Below are positions 24,001 to 32,275 of a DNA stretch of 64,000 nucleotides, piece after piece. Position numbers and translations under genes: made by a program. The notes under the pieces were generated by a model that ran no database searches, was not told the DNA's origin, and worked only from the letters and a program-made list of their open reading frames with translations. Location of the stretch: NCBI GenBank assembly GCA_031549415.1, contig JAVBPU010000014.1, positions 1 through 64,000 on the forward strand. Direction: 5' to 3'. How positions within the stretch are numbered: the first letter of the stretch is position 1; every line of letters begins with the position of its first letter. Source of the DNA: Limiplasma sp031549415. GTDB taxonomy: Bacteria; Bacillota; Clostridia; Christensenellales; Aristaeellaceae.

Positions 24001-25347
24001 GGCGTCCATCACCAGGGAGGCCACCAGCCACAGGAGGCCCACCGGGGCCAATAATAGCGCCTGGGGCTTTACCAATGCGCCCACCACGAACAGCGGAAGC
24101 GCCACTTTCCACTTCCGCTCCATGGCAAAATAGGCCGTGACCATCATCAAAAATGCCAGCACGGAGTCCATCTGGCCCCAGGCCGCGCCGTTGACCAGCG
24201 TGGCCGGGTTCAAGGCATACAGCAACGAAAGCAGCAATGCCGCCTTCATCGAAATCCGCTTCTTTGCAAAGGCAAACAGGAACAGTGCCCCCACCATGTC
24301 CAGCAAAATCGGGGTGAGCTTCACCACCAGCCGCACCATGTCCATCTGATTGGGCGGGACCAGATGCAGCAAAAGCCCAATGGGCCAAAGAAGCAACATA
24401 GCACCCGGAGGATAATCGCAAAAATACCCTTCTTCATAAAACTTGGTGGGGCCCACTTCCGCCATGCGCAGGCTCCAGGCCCTAAAGCAGTTGATGTCCA
24501 CCTCGTACCCATGGACGTTTGCGGCCAGCACCACGCGCAAGGCCATGGCTGCAAGCAAGAATAGGCCAAAGACAAGAAGGACACGCCATTCTTTCTTTTT
24601 TAAGCCCTCGGGCGCAGGCAGCTCCTGCGGGGTGTCCCATAGGGAGCCGCAAACCAGCACCAGCATCACAAACAACCCGCCTAGGAGCACAAACCAGCCT
24701 GTGCTCTTGGTGGGCTGACCCGTACCTGCCTCCTGCACGGCAGGGGCTTCCGTTTTGGTTTTGTACCAGATTTCCGCCACCATGCCCGCAGGCAAGGCGC
24801 TCACTTTTTCAACCGCGATATCATCAAAATAGGCTTTGCCCAGGCTTTCCGCCCCGTAACCACCCACGCGTACACCAATGGAGGCTGTATGCTGGCCCGG
24901 TCCGGTTTCCCCGTAGCATTCCACATATTTCCACTGTCCGCCCGTGTCAAACAGGCCCAGGCTGTGTGCGTACAGGTCTTCCAGGGCCAGGTTGGCTCCG
25001 TTGCCCTTTGGCTCCATGTCCTCCACAAAAATGTACCCAGAAAACCGATACAAGCTTTCCGGCTGCACCACGATGTTGCACACAAAGCGGGCGTCATTTT
25101 CATTGGCGTTTTCCACCAGGGCGCTATAGCTGCCTGTATGGGCCTTTTCATCCGTCGCAACGATGCGGGAATAGCCTTGCTGGGCACGGTAGGCCGAGGC
25201 AAACCAGTCTGCTGGCTTCCCTTCCCCCGTCAAGGTTTCAAACCCTCCGTTGGGCACCAGGTTCTGGCTCCCTTCGGCTAAGCCGGAGGACACAAGAACC
25301 AGCATCAGCACACAGAGCCCGATCAGCCAGCATTGCTTCTTTTTCAC
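21079..25347 (-). CDS. Giant membrane protein fusing two GT-C glycosyltransferase units
   Basis: 1,422 residues from GTG 25347, behind AAGGAGC; the frame extends further upstream but only as a shadow of rnhB. The order is: signal peptide (KKKQCWLIGLCVLMLVLVSS); a carbohydrate-binding-like beta domain (LVPNGGFETLTGEGKPADWF...YFDDIAVEKV); a first multi-pass GT-C unit with FRAWSLRMAEVGPTKFYEEG and WGQMDS; a middle extracellular domain; then a second PMT-like unit with YFDEIYHARTAYEHLHGQPP and YETTHPPLGKLMMS. GT-C enzymes use polyprenyl-phosphate sugars at the outer membrane face. Substrates are unknown. It overlaps rnhB by GTGA. Confidence 0.85.
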   Translation of the reverse strand: MKKKQCWLIGLCVLMLVLVSSGLAEGSQNLVPNGGFETLTGEGKPADWFASAYRAQQGYSRIVATDEKAHTGSYSALVENANENDARFVCNIVVQPESLYRFSGYIFVEDMEPKGNGANLALEDLYAHSLGLFDTGGQWKYVECYGETGPGQHTASIGVRVGGYGAESLGKAYFDDIAVEKVSALPAGMVAEIWYKTKTEAPAVQEAGTGQPTKSTGWFVLLGGLFVMLVLVCGSLWDTPQELPAPEGLKKKEWRVLLVFGLFLLAAMALRVVLAANVHGYEVDINCFRAWSLRMAEVGPTKFYEEGYFCDYPPGAMLLLWPIGLLLHLVPPNQMDMVRLVVKLTPILLDMVGALFLFAFAKKRISMKAALLLSLLYALNPATLVNGAAWGQMDSVLAFLMMVTAYFAMERKWKVALPLFVVGALVKPQALLLAPVGLLWLVASLVMDAKRSRQFVQVLWGLILSIGCALLVALPFSLHKQQPLLWLVGLYGETLGSYGYATLNTANLYYLFAANWVNVDVLMPLGQSLTTGLLLAAVGGWQVVVSLRRGAFAKKAALTTIGKASRKANKKAIQTSQRNALAVEDTGRNKLQKHFFLGLSCAVTGMLLAVLALAGVSYGTFGTILMVFVFLWTAVCCFLDHSPEKLPFYMALALIGVYVLGIKIHERYLFLALPLLLMAYAATRDKRMLGLCVGFSVTTFINTAIVLDNSILFGAPSGHLNNDTLLVNITLAVMNLLLCLFAGYVSFSGVRASKAWSDAAAEQAPVQKPHTTAYREGLLSPRDARLHLSGKDWLIMGVVTVLYACLTFSNLGSMKAPQTGWVATSPEEAIVFEIDAAQPFSLVYYAGVSYSNFSVAVSQDNVNWSQEYACDMREGLCYRWQYAIKEVEGAHGTFMDNNPDNILWLTGKYLRLTAGSAGLNLFEIIARNSQGQVLPMQVVGHTGAKTAVLTSEKPPENLLDEQNTMEGEPSWFNGTYFDEIYHARTAYEHLHGQPPYETTHPPLGKLMMSAAIAVFGMTPFGWRFAGAFVGVLMLPALYLLAKQLTRRRDLATFAMLLLTFDLMHFTQTRIATIDSFPVLFILLSYLCMARYMMTDVFALPETQPQKLLNRTLWRSLIPLGLSGLFMGLSIASKWIGLYSAVGLAVLFFVAIFRQYRMGNIAFEYSDTEQEKPLTQGQKDRVQNAQEFALKRIFITCGFCLVFFLAVPALIYYLSYIPYLAPTGAVTLQRLMNAQTGMLSYHSTPGLGMNHPFQSPWWQWPFILKPMWFNQDKFEPAGFSSTILCMGNPVIFYVGALCMVAVFGLFLHKYISLRRGLHLRSTDGDMALPVLVVGFMAQYLPWVLVPRSMYIYHYFASVPFIILATAWVMNFLPESKPRLRYGVMWGFVALAVVAFIAFFPFASGILTPNSWMEAMQWFKGLYY

Positions 25348-25997
25348 AGTTTGCTCCTTGTTTCTGAAATGATGTTCTGGAGAAAGCTTGTCCGATGTTG
25401 AGCCGTGGGGCCCAGGCTGCGGATCGCATCCATATGCGCCGCCGTTCCATAGCCCATGTTGCTGGCCAGGCCATAGCCCGGAAACTCGCTGTCCATCCTG
25501 GCCATCATCCTGTCCCGGGTCACCTTGGCCACGATGCTGGCCGCCGCGATATGATAGCTGGTGGCATCCCCATGCAAGATGGGCTTCACAGGAAAGGGCA
25601 AATGCAGTCCCTGCACCGCGTCCACTAAGCAAAGGGTGGCTGGGGCCTTTTCCGCCGCCCGCTCCATGGCCAGCTTGGTGGCGTTTAGGATGTTCAGCCT
25701 GTCAATCTCCTCCACGCTAGCCTGTCCTATCCCCACATACAAGGCGTGGGCCTGGATTTGCCCGTACAGCTCCTCCCGCCTGGCCGCCGATAGCTTCTTG
25801 CTGTCGTCCATCCAGGGAAACAGCGGCTCTTTGGGCATGATGACGCAAGCGGTCACCACCGGGCCAAACAGAGGGCCACGGCCTACCTCGTCCATACCTG
25901 CCAGCGAGGTTCCAAAGGCTGAAAAGCCTTGATCAAAGGCTACCATCTGTTCAAAATGAGCCATCCGTTTCGCCGAGGGCGCGCTAACTTTAGCCAT
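25344..25997 (-). CDS. rnhB: Ribonuclease HII
   Basis: 217 residues. It removes RNA from RNA-DNA hybrids and single ribonucleotides. The acidic active site is seen in LAGMDEVGRGPLFGPVV (Asp, Glu), VDAVQG and the conserved SYHIAAASIVAKVTRDRMM (Asp). GYGLASNMGYGTAAHMDAI is the C-terminal substrate-binding signature (GY.lA.n.GYgT..H). It is coupled to rbgA upstream (8-base overlap) and to the glycosyltransferase downstream. Confidence 0.97.
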   Translation of the reverse strand: MAKVSAPSAKRMAHFEQMVAFDQGFSAFGTSLAGMDEVGRGPLFGPVVTACVIMPKEPLFPWMDDSKKLSAARREELYGQIQAHALYVGIGQASVEEIDRLNILNATKLAMERAAEKAPATLCLVDAVQGLHLPFPVKPILHGDATSYHIAAASIVAKVTRDRMMARMDSEFPGYGLASNMGYGTAAHMDAIRSLGPTAQHRTSFLQNIISETRSKL

Positions 25998-26859
25998 GGG
26001 GCTGCTCCTTTACAGGGGCTTGCGACGGCTGCTCCAGCGTGATGCGGCCCACTTTCCCCTCCCGGAATTCATCCAGCACCACGGCACAGGCACGGTCCAT
26101 ATCAAAAACGCCGCCTTTCATCAAAAAGCCCCGGCCCCTGCAAACCTCTTCCAGCAGGGCATACCCCTTGGCTTCCGGCGTTTTGATTTTGTAGCGCTCC
26201 ATGGCGGCCTTGGGCATGCCCTGCAAAAGCGCTTCCAGCAAATGGATGCACAGGGCTTCCTGGTCATACACCGCATCTCGGATGGTACCGATGTACGCCA
26301 GGCGGATGGCCGCCAGCTTGTCATTCATTTTAGGCCACAGCATGCCCGGCGTATCCATCACTTCCAAGTAGGGGTTCACCTTCACCCATTGGTTGGCCCG
26401 GGTGACCCCTGGCTTGTCCGCCACGCGGGTGATGCCGCTGCCGTATAAGCGGTTGATGAAGGTGCTTTTGCCCACATTGGGGACACCAATCACCATGGCG
26501 CGGATCGTCTTTTGCATCCCGCGGCGCAGGCCCCGCTGGATCACTTCATCCGCCGCCTTTTCAATGAGGGCCTTGGCCTCCTTGGTTTTCTGCGGCGAGG
26601 TATCATATTCCATCACGTCCAAGCCCTGGGAACGAAAATAATGAAGCCAGCGCTTGGTGGCCTCCGGCTGGGCCAGGTCCGCCTTGCACAGCAACAGCAC
26701 CCGGCGCTTCTGCCCCAACAGGTGGTTCAGGTCCGGGTTGCGGCTGGAAAGGGGCAGCCTGGCGTCGCACAGTTCCACCGCCAGGTCGATCTTGGAAAGC
26801 TGCGCTTGCAACAGGCGCTTTGCCTTGGCCATATGCCCAGGATACCATTGAATCTCCAA
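25990..26859 (-). CDS. rbgA: RbgA/YlqF, ribosome biogenesis GTPase
   Basis: 289 residues. It is a circularly permuted GTPase needed for late 50S assembly. Motif order is G4 (KADL), G5, then G1 (GVPNVGKSTFINRL) and G3 (DTPGML), as in the family, with the N-terminal IQWYPGHMAKAKR. The start TTG 26859 is chosen because the promoter at 26,899-26,927 would start transcription at about the ATG at 26895, and TTG is preceded by a G-run. It leads an operon with rnhB. Confidence 0.95.
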   Translation of the reverse strand: MEIQWYPGHMAKAKRLLQAQLSKIDLAVELCDARLPLSSRNPDLNHLLGQKRRVLLLCKADLAQPEATKRWLHYFRSQGLDVMEYDTSPQKTKEAKALIEKAADEVIQRGLRRGMQKTIRAMVIGVPNVGKSTFINRLYGSGITRVADKPGVTRANQWVKVNPYLEVMDTPGMLWPKMNDKLAAIRLAYIGTIRDAVYDQEALCIHLLEALLQGMPKAAMERYKIKTPEAKGYALLEEVCRGRGFLMKGGVFDMDRACAVVLDEFREGKVGRITLEQPSQAPVKEQPHG

Positions 26860-26898
26860 CGCAATTCCCCCATTCCCCGCTTTTTTCCATGCCAACTT

Positions 26899-26927
26899 AT
26901 TAAATCATTCTTTCCCAAAAATAGCAA
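26899..26927 (-). promoter_or_regulatory. Promoter of the rbgA operon
   Basis: On the minus strand, TTGCTA (26922-26927), a 17-base spacer and TTTAAT (26899-26904). It lies in an AT-rich gap (26,896-27,032) that shows nothing else. Confidence 0.55.
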
Positions 26928-27032
26928 GGGGAAAAGGCGTGATTCCTTTTCCTAAACCCTTATGCAGTAAGCAATATATTGATTTTTTAGCAAAGGTAAC
27001 CCCTTCCTTTTCATTTGTGTTTTCTTTAAGAA

Positions 27033-27064
27033 AAACACGGAAAGACGTTTGTCTTTCCGTGTTT
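27033..27064 (-). terminator. Terminator of the hydrogenase operon
   Basis: A 14-bp stem with 4-base loop: 27033-27046 pairs with 27051-27064. On the minus strand it is followed by TTTTCTT. It lies 19 bases after the hydA stop. Confidence 0.88.
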
Positions 27065-27082
27065 GGGCAAGGGCGCAAACCC

Positions 27083-28837
27083 TTACTTGCTGTATTTGGG
27101 CCGCTGGGTATAGGTGGTATGCAGCAGCTTATGGGCCTTATGGCTGTTGGGTTTGTCCAGGAAATCCTCGTAAATCTTTTTGATCTGCGGGTTTTCATGG
27201 CTCTTGCGGATGGTCTTGGCCTCGTCCTCTTGATAAAGGGCCTTGGCGCGCTCCACCCGGATGTCCGTAAAGGAGCGGATGGAAGAAGGCACAATGGGCT
27301 GGCCGCCGCCATTGACGCAGCCACCAGGGCAGCCCATCACCTCAATGAAATGATAGCTCTTTTCCCCGCTCTTCACAGCGTCCAGCAGCTTGGCCGCCTG
27401 GCTTGTGCTGTGGGCTACGGCCACATTCACATCCAGATCGCCAATTTTCACCGTGGCTTCCTTGATGCCTTCCACGCCCCGTACCGCGCTAAAGTTCACA
27501 TCTTCCAGCGCCTTGCCGGTCATCACCTCGTAGGCGGTGCGAAGGGCCGCTTCCATCACCCCGCCGGTGGCGCCAAAGATGACGCTGGCGCCGGAGCTTT
27601 CCCCCAGCAAATCATCAAAGGCTTCGTCTTGCAAATTGGCGAAATCAATGCCCGCTTCCTTGATCATCTTCGCCAGCTCCCGGGTGGTGATGACCGAGTC
27701 CACGTCCGCATAGCCAGTGCCGCTGAGCTCCGGGCGCTTGGCCTCAAACTTCTTGGCGGTACAGGGCATCACGGAAACCACCACGATGTCCTTGGGATGC
27801 AGCTTCGCTTTTTCCGCGTAATAGCTTTTGATCATGGCTCCTTCCATCTCGTGGGGGGACTTGCAGGAGCTGAGGTTGGGCAGGAATTCGGGATAATAAT
27901 GCTCGCAGTACTTGATCCAGCCGGGGGAGCAACTGGTGATCATGGGCAGCACGCCGCCGTTGTTCACCCGGTCCACCAGCTCGGTGGCCTCTTCCATGAT
28001 GGTGAGGTCCGCCGCGAAGTCGGTGTCAAACACCTTGTCAAAGCCCAAACGGCGCAGGGCCGCCACCATTTTGCCGGTCACGCTGGTGCCCATGGGCATG
28101 CCAAATTCCTCACCCAGGGCGGCACGCACCGCCGGGGCGGGCTGCACCACCACATGCTTGGCAGGATTGGCCAAGGCCGCCCATACCACGTCGGTTTCGT
28201 CCTTTTCCCGCAGCGCGCCCACAGGGCAGACGGTGATGCACTGGCCGCAGTTCACGCAGGCCATCTCGTTCAGCTTCATGTCCCAGGGGGATTCGATGGC
28301 GGTTTTGAACCCACGGTTCACAGCGCCGATGACGCCCACCTTCTGCAAATTGCTGCAAGCGCCCACACAACGGCGGCACAGCACGCATTTGTTGTTGTCC
28401 CGGACAATGGACGGCGACAGGTCATCCACATCATAATGGTTCATTTCGCCTTCAAAGCGGCTGCCGCTCTCCACACCCAGGTCCAGGCACAGCTTTTGCA
28501 GCTCGCAGTTTTGGCTGCGCACGCAGGTCAGGCATTTTTTATCATGGTTGCTTAAAATGAGTTCCAGGTTGACCCGGCGGGCTTCCCGGACCTCGGGGGT
28601 GTTGGTCTTGACCACCATGCCCTGAGCCACAGGCAGCACGCAGGCCGCCTGCAGGGAGCGGGCGCCGCTGTCCACCACGCAGATGCGGCAGTTGCCCGTC
28701 TCGTTGACGTCCCGCAGATAACAAAGGGTGGGAATCTTCACATTGGCGTTCCGCGCAGCCTCCAGCACCGTGGTACCGGCAGGGACCTCCACCTTCACGC
28801 CATCAATGGTCAGCTGAATCATCTGTTCCATATTCAA
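27083..28837 (-). CDS. hydA: [FeFe] hydrogenase catalytic subunit of an NAD-linked (bifurcating-type) enzyme
   Basis: 584 residues. The order is: an N-terminal [2Fe-2S] domain (CYLRDVNETGNCRICVV), His-Cys [4Fe-4S] site (HDKKCLTCVRSQNCELQ), two ferredoxin clusters (CVLCRRCVGAC, CVNCGQCITVCPVGAL), and the H-cluster domain with L1 TSCSPGW, L2 MPCTAKKFE and L3 EVMGCPGGCVNGGGQP. It reversibly makes or oxidises H2. With hydB and hydC downstream of a Rex site it should couple NADH and ferredoxin oxidation to H2 formation. Maturases HydEFG are not in the window. Confidence 0.95.
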   Translation of the reverse strand: MNMEQMIQLTIDGVKVEVPAGTTVLEAARNANVKIPTLCYLRDVNETGNCRICVVDSGARSLQAACVLPVAQGMVVKTNTPEVREARRVNLELILSNHDKKCLTCVRSQNCELQKLCLDLGVESGSRFEGEMNHYDVDDLSPSIVRDNNKCVLCRRCVGACSNLQKVGVIGAVNRGFKTAIESPWDMKLNEMACVNCGQCITVCPVGALREKDETDVVWAALANPAKHVVVQPAPAVRAALGEEFGMPMGTSVTGKMVAALRRLGFDKVFDTDFAADLTIMEEATELVDRVNNGGVLPMITSCSPGWIKYCEHYYPEFLPNLSSCKSPHEMEGAMIKSYYAEKAKLHPKDIVVVSVMPCTAKKFEAKRPELSGTGYADVDSVITTRELAKMIKEAGIDFANLQDEAFDDLLGESSGASVIFGATGGVMEAALRTAYEVMTGKALEDVNFSAVRGVEGIKEATVKIGDLDVNVAVAHSTSQAAKLLDAVKSGEKSYHFIEVMGCPGGCVNGGGQPIVPSSIRSFTDIRVERAKALYQEDEAKTIRKSHENPQIKKIYEDFLDKPNSHKAHKLLHTTYTQRPKYSK

Positions 28838-28860
28838 TCCTCCTTGCTTGCGTGAAGCAG

Positions 28861-30654
28861 TTAGTTCTTAATGATTGCGCCAAAGCGGCACTTTTCAATG
28901 CAGGAGCCGCACTTGATGCACTTGTCCAGGTCGATATGGTGCAATTCCTTCACTGTGCCCTTGATGGCCCCGGTGGGACATACCTTGGTGCATGCGGTGC
29001 AGCCACGGCACTTGTCGGTGATGAAGAAGTTCAGCAGGCTCTGGCAATGCCGGGCCGGGCAGCGCTTCTCCTTGATGTGGGCCTCGTATTCTGCCCGGAA
29101 GAACTTCAGGGTGGACAGCACCGGGTTGGGCGCCGTCTGCCCCAGGCCGCACAACGCGGTGGCCTTGATGTTCTTGGCCAGGGTTTCCAGCTTCTCAATA
29201 TCGTCTTCCTCGCCCTTGCCTTCCACAATGCGCTCCAGGATTTCCAGCATGCGCTTGGTACCGATACGACAGGGTGTGCATTTCCCGCAGCTTTCATCCA
29301 CGGTGAAGTCCAGGAAGAAACGGGCGATGTCCACCATGCAGTTGTCCTCGTCCATGACGATCATACCGCCGGAGCCCATCATAGAGCCGATTTCCAGCAA
29401 GGTGTCATACTCGATGGAGATATCCAAATGCTCTGCGGGGATGCAACCGCCGGAGGGACCGCCGGTCTGCACGGCCTTGAACTTCTTGCCGCCAGGGATG
29501 CCGCCGCCGATGTCATAGATGATCTCGCGCAGGGGCGTGCCCATGGGCACCTCCACCAGGCCGGTGTTGTTGATTTTTCCGCCCAGGGCAAACACCTTGG
29601 TGCCCTTGCTGCGCTCCGTACCAATGCTGGCGAACCAATCCGCGCCATTTAAGATGATCTGGGGCACGTTGGCATAGGTTTCCACGTTGTTGAGCATAGT
29701 GGGTTTGCCAAAGAGGCCCTTCACCGCCGGGAAAGGAGGCCGGGGGCGGGGCTCGCCACGGAACCCTTCGATGGAAGCCATCAGCGCGGTTTCCTCGCCG
29801 CACACAAAAGCGCCAGCGCCCAGGCGGATGAACAGGTCAAAGTTGAAATCCGTGCCAAAAATGCCTTTGCCCAGCAGCCCGTATTCGTGGGCCTGTTCAA
29901 TGGCGATTTGCAGCCGCTTCACCGCAATGGGATACTCCGCGCGCACGTACACGTAGCCCTCGCTGGCCCCAATGGCATAGCCCGCAATGGCCATGGCTTC
30001 AATCAAGGCATGGGGGTCGCCTTCCAGCACGGAACGGTCCATGAACGCGCCTGGGTCCCCCTCGTCCGCGTTGCAGGCCACATACTTCTGGTCCGCCTGG
30101 GAGTTGTAGGTAAACTTCCATTTGAGGCCGGTGGAGAACCCGCCGCCGCCACGGCCACGCAGGCCGGACTTCAAAATTTCGTCTATGACCTGCTCACGGC
30201 TCATTTCCGTCAGGGCCTTGCCCAGCGCCTTGTATCCGTCAAAGGCGATGTACTCGTCAATGTTCTCCGGATCAATCACGCCGCAATTGCGCAGCGCAAT
30301 GCGCTTTTGCTTTTTATAGAACTCGATGTTGTCCAGGGACATTTCATCGCTTCCCACCTGGCTCTTGTCCTTATACACCAGGTGGTGAACGATACGGCCC
30401 TTTAAGAGATGCTCCGCCACAATCACGTCCACGTCTTCCGGCGTGATGCGGGAGTAGAAGGTGCCTTCCGGGTACACGATGACCACCGGCCCCGCTTCGC
30501 AAAGGCCAAAGCAGCCGGTGCGGACCACCTTGACTTCCCTGTCCAGGCTGTTCAGGGCAATCTGCTCCTCAAAGCGTTTGATGAGCTCCCCGGAGCCGGA
30601 CGAGGTGCAGCCAGTACCACCGCAGACCAGCACGTGTGCGCGATAGAGTTCCAT
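28861..30654 (-). CDS. hydB: NuoF-like flavin/NADH subunit of the hydrogenase
   Basis: 597 residues. An N-terminal thioredoxin-like [2Fe-2S] domain (CGGTGCTSSGSGEL, then CFGLCEAGP) precedes the NuoF core with FMN/NADH-binding GLRGRGGGGFSTGLKW and CGEETALMASIEG. The [4Fe-4S] site is SCGKCTPCRIG. Two C-terminal ferredoxin clusters follow (CRGCTACTKVCPTGAI, CIKCGSCIEKCRFGAI). This layout is that of HydB/HndC, where electrons from NADH and ferredoxin meet. It lies between the [2Fe-2S] protein gene and hydA. Confidence 0.95.
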   Translation of the reverse strand: MELYRAHVLVCGGTGCTSSGSGELIKRFEEQIALNSLDREVKVVRTGCFGLCEAGPVVIVYPEGTFYSRITPEDVDVIVAEHLLKGRIVHHLVYKDKSQVGSDEMSLDNIEFYKKQKRIALRNCGVIDPENIDEYIAFDGYKALGKALTEMSREQVIDEILKSGLRGRGGGGFSTGLKWKFTYNSQADQKYVACNADEGDPGAFMDRSVLEGDPHALIEAMAIAGYAIGASEGYVYVRAEYPIAVKRLQIAIEQAHEYGLLGKGIFGTDFNFDLFIRLGAGAFVCGEETALMASIEGFRGEPRPRPPFPAVKGLFGKPTMLNNVETYANVPQIILNGADWFASIGTERSKGTKVFALGGKINNTGLVEVPMGTPLREIIYDIGGGIPGGKKFKAVQTGGPSGGCIPAEHLDISIEYDTLLEIGSMMGSGGMIVMDEDNCMVDIARFFLDFTVDESCGKCTPCRIGTKRMLEILERIVEGKGEEDDIEKLETLAKNIKATALCGLGQTAPNPVLSTLKFFRAEYEAHIKEKRCPARHCQSLLNFFITDKCRGCTACTKVCPTGAIKGTVKELHHIDLDKCIKCGSCIEKCRFGAIIKN

Positions 30655-30679
30655 GGGATTCCCTCCTCAAAAACAGCGA

Positions 30680-31054
30680 TTATTTGTCTTCCGCGGCGCC
30701 AATGGTATACTCCGCCACTGGGTTCCCATTGACGATGTGCTCCACCACAATCCGGGGCACCATGTCGGGCGTCAGCTTCACATAGGTCACCTTTTCCTTG
30801 CCGGGCATCATCACATCCACCATGGGCTCCAGGCGGCACATGCCGATGCAGCCCGTCTGCGATACGGTGACGTTTTGCAGCTTCCGCTTGTTCATCTCTT
30901 CCAAAAAGGCCATCATCACAGGCCGTGCGCCCGCCGCAATGCCGCAGGTGGCCATGCCCACCACCACACGGATGCCGTCCTCCGCATCCTTGCGCATGGA
31001 TACCTTGTCCAATGTCTTTTGGCGAATGGCTTCCAGTTCCGCTAATGATTTCAT
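30680..31054 (-). CDS. Thioredoxin-like [2Fe-2S] ferredoxin
   Basis: 124 residues. VVVGMATCGIAAGARPVMMA and SQTGCIGMCRLEPMVDV give the four cysteine positions of a thioredoxin-fold [2Fe-2S] protein, like HndB of NADP-linked hydrogenases. It may carry electrons between subunits. Its start overlaps the HATPase gene stop by 4 bases. Confidence 0.88.
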   Translation of the reverse strand: MKSLAELEAIRQKTLDKVSMRKDAEDGIRVVVGMATCGIAAGARPVMMAFLEEMNKRKLQNVTVSQTGCIGMCRLEPMVDVMMPGKEKVTYVKLTPDMVPRIVVEHIVNGNPVAEYTIGAAEDK

Positions 31055-31605
31055 GGTTGTCCCTCCAAAATCGGTTTGAATTCTTCATTGATGGATTCCC
31101 GGATCCACTGCGCCACATCCGGTTCGTTCAGCGGTACCCCGGCCAGCGTCTGGCGCAACTGCCGTGTGTCAAAGCTGGCTTCCAGCGCCTGCGAAGTGGC
31201 CTCAAACAAGAAATCCGGTTTGTCTGGGTTGAGCAGCACCAGGGTAAACAGCGTGTCGCACATCCCGCCCATGGGAAGGCAATCAATGTTCCGCAGGTCA
31301 AAGGTGGCCCACAGCGTGGTTCCCTTCCCCACCTCGCTTTGGATCTGAAACGCGCCTCCGCTCATCTCCGCGCTTTGCTTGAACATGGGGATGCCCAGGC
31401 CCACTTTGCGGGTGGTGCGGGTGGTGGTAAAGGGGTCCGTCACCTTGGCCAAAAGCTCTGGCGGCATGCCGCATCCATCATCCTGAACGGTCAGGGTCAG
31501 CCGCTGGCTATCATCTATCCCAAAGGTGATGGCCAGCAAACCGGCCCCAGCCTTGATGCTGTTTTGGGCAATGTCCAACACATGCATCGACAAATCCCGC
31601 ATCAT
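31051..31605 (-). CDS. Stand-alone HATPase-domain protein (histidine-kinase-like ATPase)
   Basis: 184 residues. It contains N-box DIAQNSIKAGA, G1 DDGCGMP, an F-box-like TDPFTTTRTTRKVGLGIPMF and G2-like QSEVGKGTTLWATF, but no dimerisation/phosphoacceptor helix. About 60 C-terminal residues are unassigned. It could be an anti-sigma or kinase-type regulator tied to the hydrogenase, since it lies inside the hyd operon between hydC and the [2Fe-2S] gene. Such an insert is seen in clostridial hyd operons, but its function is not known to me. Confidence 0.82.
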   Translation of the reverse strand: MMRDLSMHVLDIAQNSIKAGAGLLAITFGIDDSQRLTLTVQDDGCGMPPELLAKVTDPFTTTRTTRKVGLGIPMFKQSAEMSGGAFQIQSEVGKGTTLWATFDLRNIDCLPMGGMCDTLFTLVLLNPDKPDFLFEATSQALEASFDTRQLRQTLAGVPLNEPDVAQWIRESINEEFKPILEGQP

Positions 31606-32081
31606 GCCTTGCTTTTCACCTTGTACTTTTCTAAAATCTCCGGAATCTCATCCTCGGTGAGGCGGCCATACACATCCTCATTGATCATCATCACGGGGGC
31701 CAGGCCGCATGCGCCCAGGCAGCGGGTGGCTTCCACGGTAAACAACTGGTCCGGTGTGGTTTTGCCGGCAGGAATGTCCAATTCCTTGCACAGGCGATCC
31801 AACACCTTTTGCGAGCCCTTCACATAGCAGGCCGTTCCCAGACAAACGCCACATACATACTTGCCCTTGGGCTCCAACGAGAACTGCGAGTAGAACGTCG
31901 CAACGCCGTACACTTCGCTGAGGGTGGTGCCCAACTGGTCCGCGATCATTTTCTGAACATCCAGGGGAACGCAGCCAAAAACGCCCTGTGCCTCTTGCAG
32001 CACCGGCATCAGTGCGCCTTTTTGTCCCTTGTGCGCATCAATGAACCTTTGCAGCTTCTCATACTTTTCATTGTGTGACAT
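31602..32081 (-). CDS. hydC: NuoE-like [2Fe-2S] subunit of the hydrogenase
   Basis: 159 residues from ATG 32081 behind GAGGAGG; the longer TTG start at 32102 would contain that site. The [2Fe-2S] ligands lie in CGVCLGTACYVKGSQ and EATRCLGACGLAPVMMI. The N-terminal helical part (VLQEAQGVFGCVPLDVQKMI) is typical of NuoE/HndA. It is the first gene of the hydrogenase operon, and a Rex operator lies 62 bases upstream. Confidence 0.93.
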   Translation of the reverse strand: MSHNEKYEKLQRFIDAHKGQKGALMPVLQEAQGVFGCVPLDVQKMIADQLGTTLSEVYGVATFYSQFSLEPKGKYVCGVCLGTACYVKGSQKVLDRLCKELDIPAGKTTPDQLFTVEATRCLGACGLAPVMMINEDVYGRLTEDEIPEILEKYKVKSKA

Positions 32082-32142
32082 GCTTGCCTGAGACCTCCTC
32101 AATCCTTTTCCGACATCTGCTGCTGCCTGGCGGCAAACACAG

Positions 32143-32158
32143 CGTTAATATATTAACA
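32143..32158. promoter_or_regulatory. Rex-type operator ahead of the hydrogenase operon
   Basis: On the minus strand, TGTTAATATATTAACG contains the perfect palindrome GTTAATATATTAAC (32144-32157), matching the Rex pattern TTGTTAANNNNTTAACAA in its core. Rex is an NADH/NAD+-sensing repressor of fermentation genes in Bacillota. A TAATAT inside the site could serve as a -10, so binding would block transcription of hydC onward. No clear -35 was found. Confidence 0.75.
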
Positions 32159-32275
32159 CAGGAAGAAGAGAATTGCACGCAAAAATAGCGTCAAACTGAT
32201 AAAAATTTGACGATTTTTTATGGGAATTCCAAAACCATTGGCTCCATTCGGTTTTGGTATCAATGACACCTATTT

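Noticed and set aside
16290..25400. Long plus-strand frames opposite topA, comM and the glycosyltransferase gene (up to 753 codons)
   Set aside because: They are antisense shadows caused by GC-rich third positions; their products show no family features and no ribosome sites were seen.
25348..25632. N-terminal extension of the glycosyltransferase frame up to 25632
   Set aside because: It lies inside rnhB in another frame; GTG 25347 has a ribosome site and is followed by a signal peptide.
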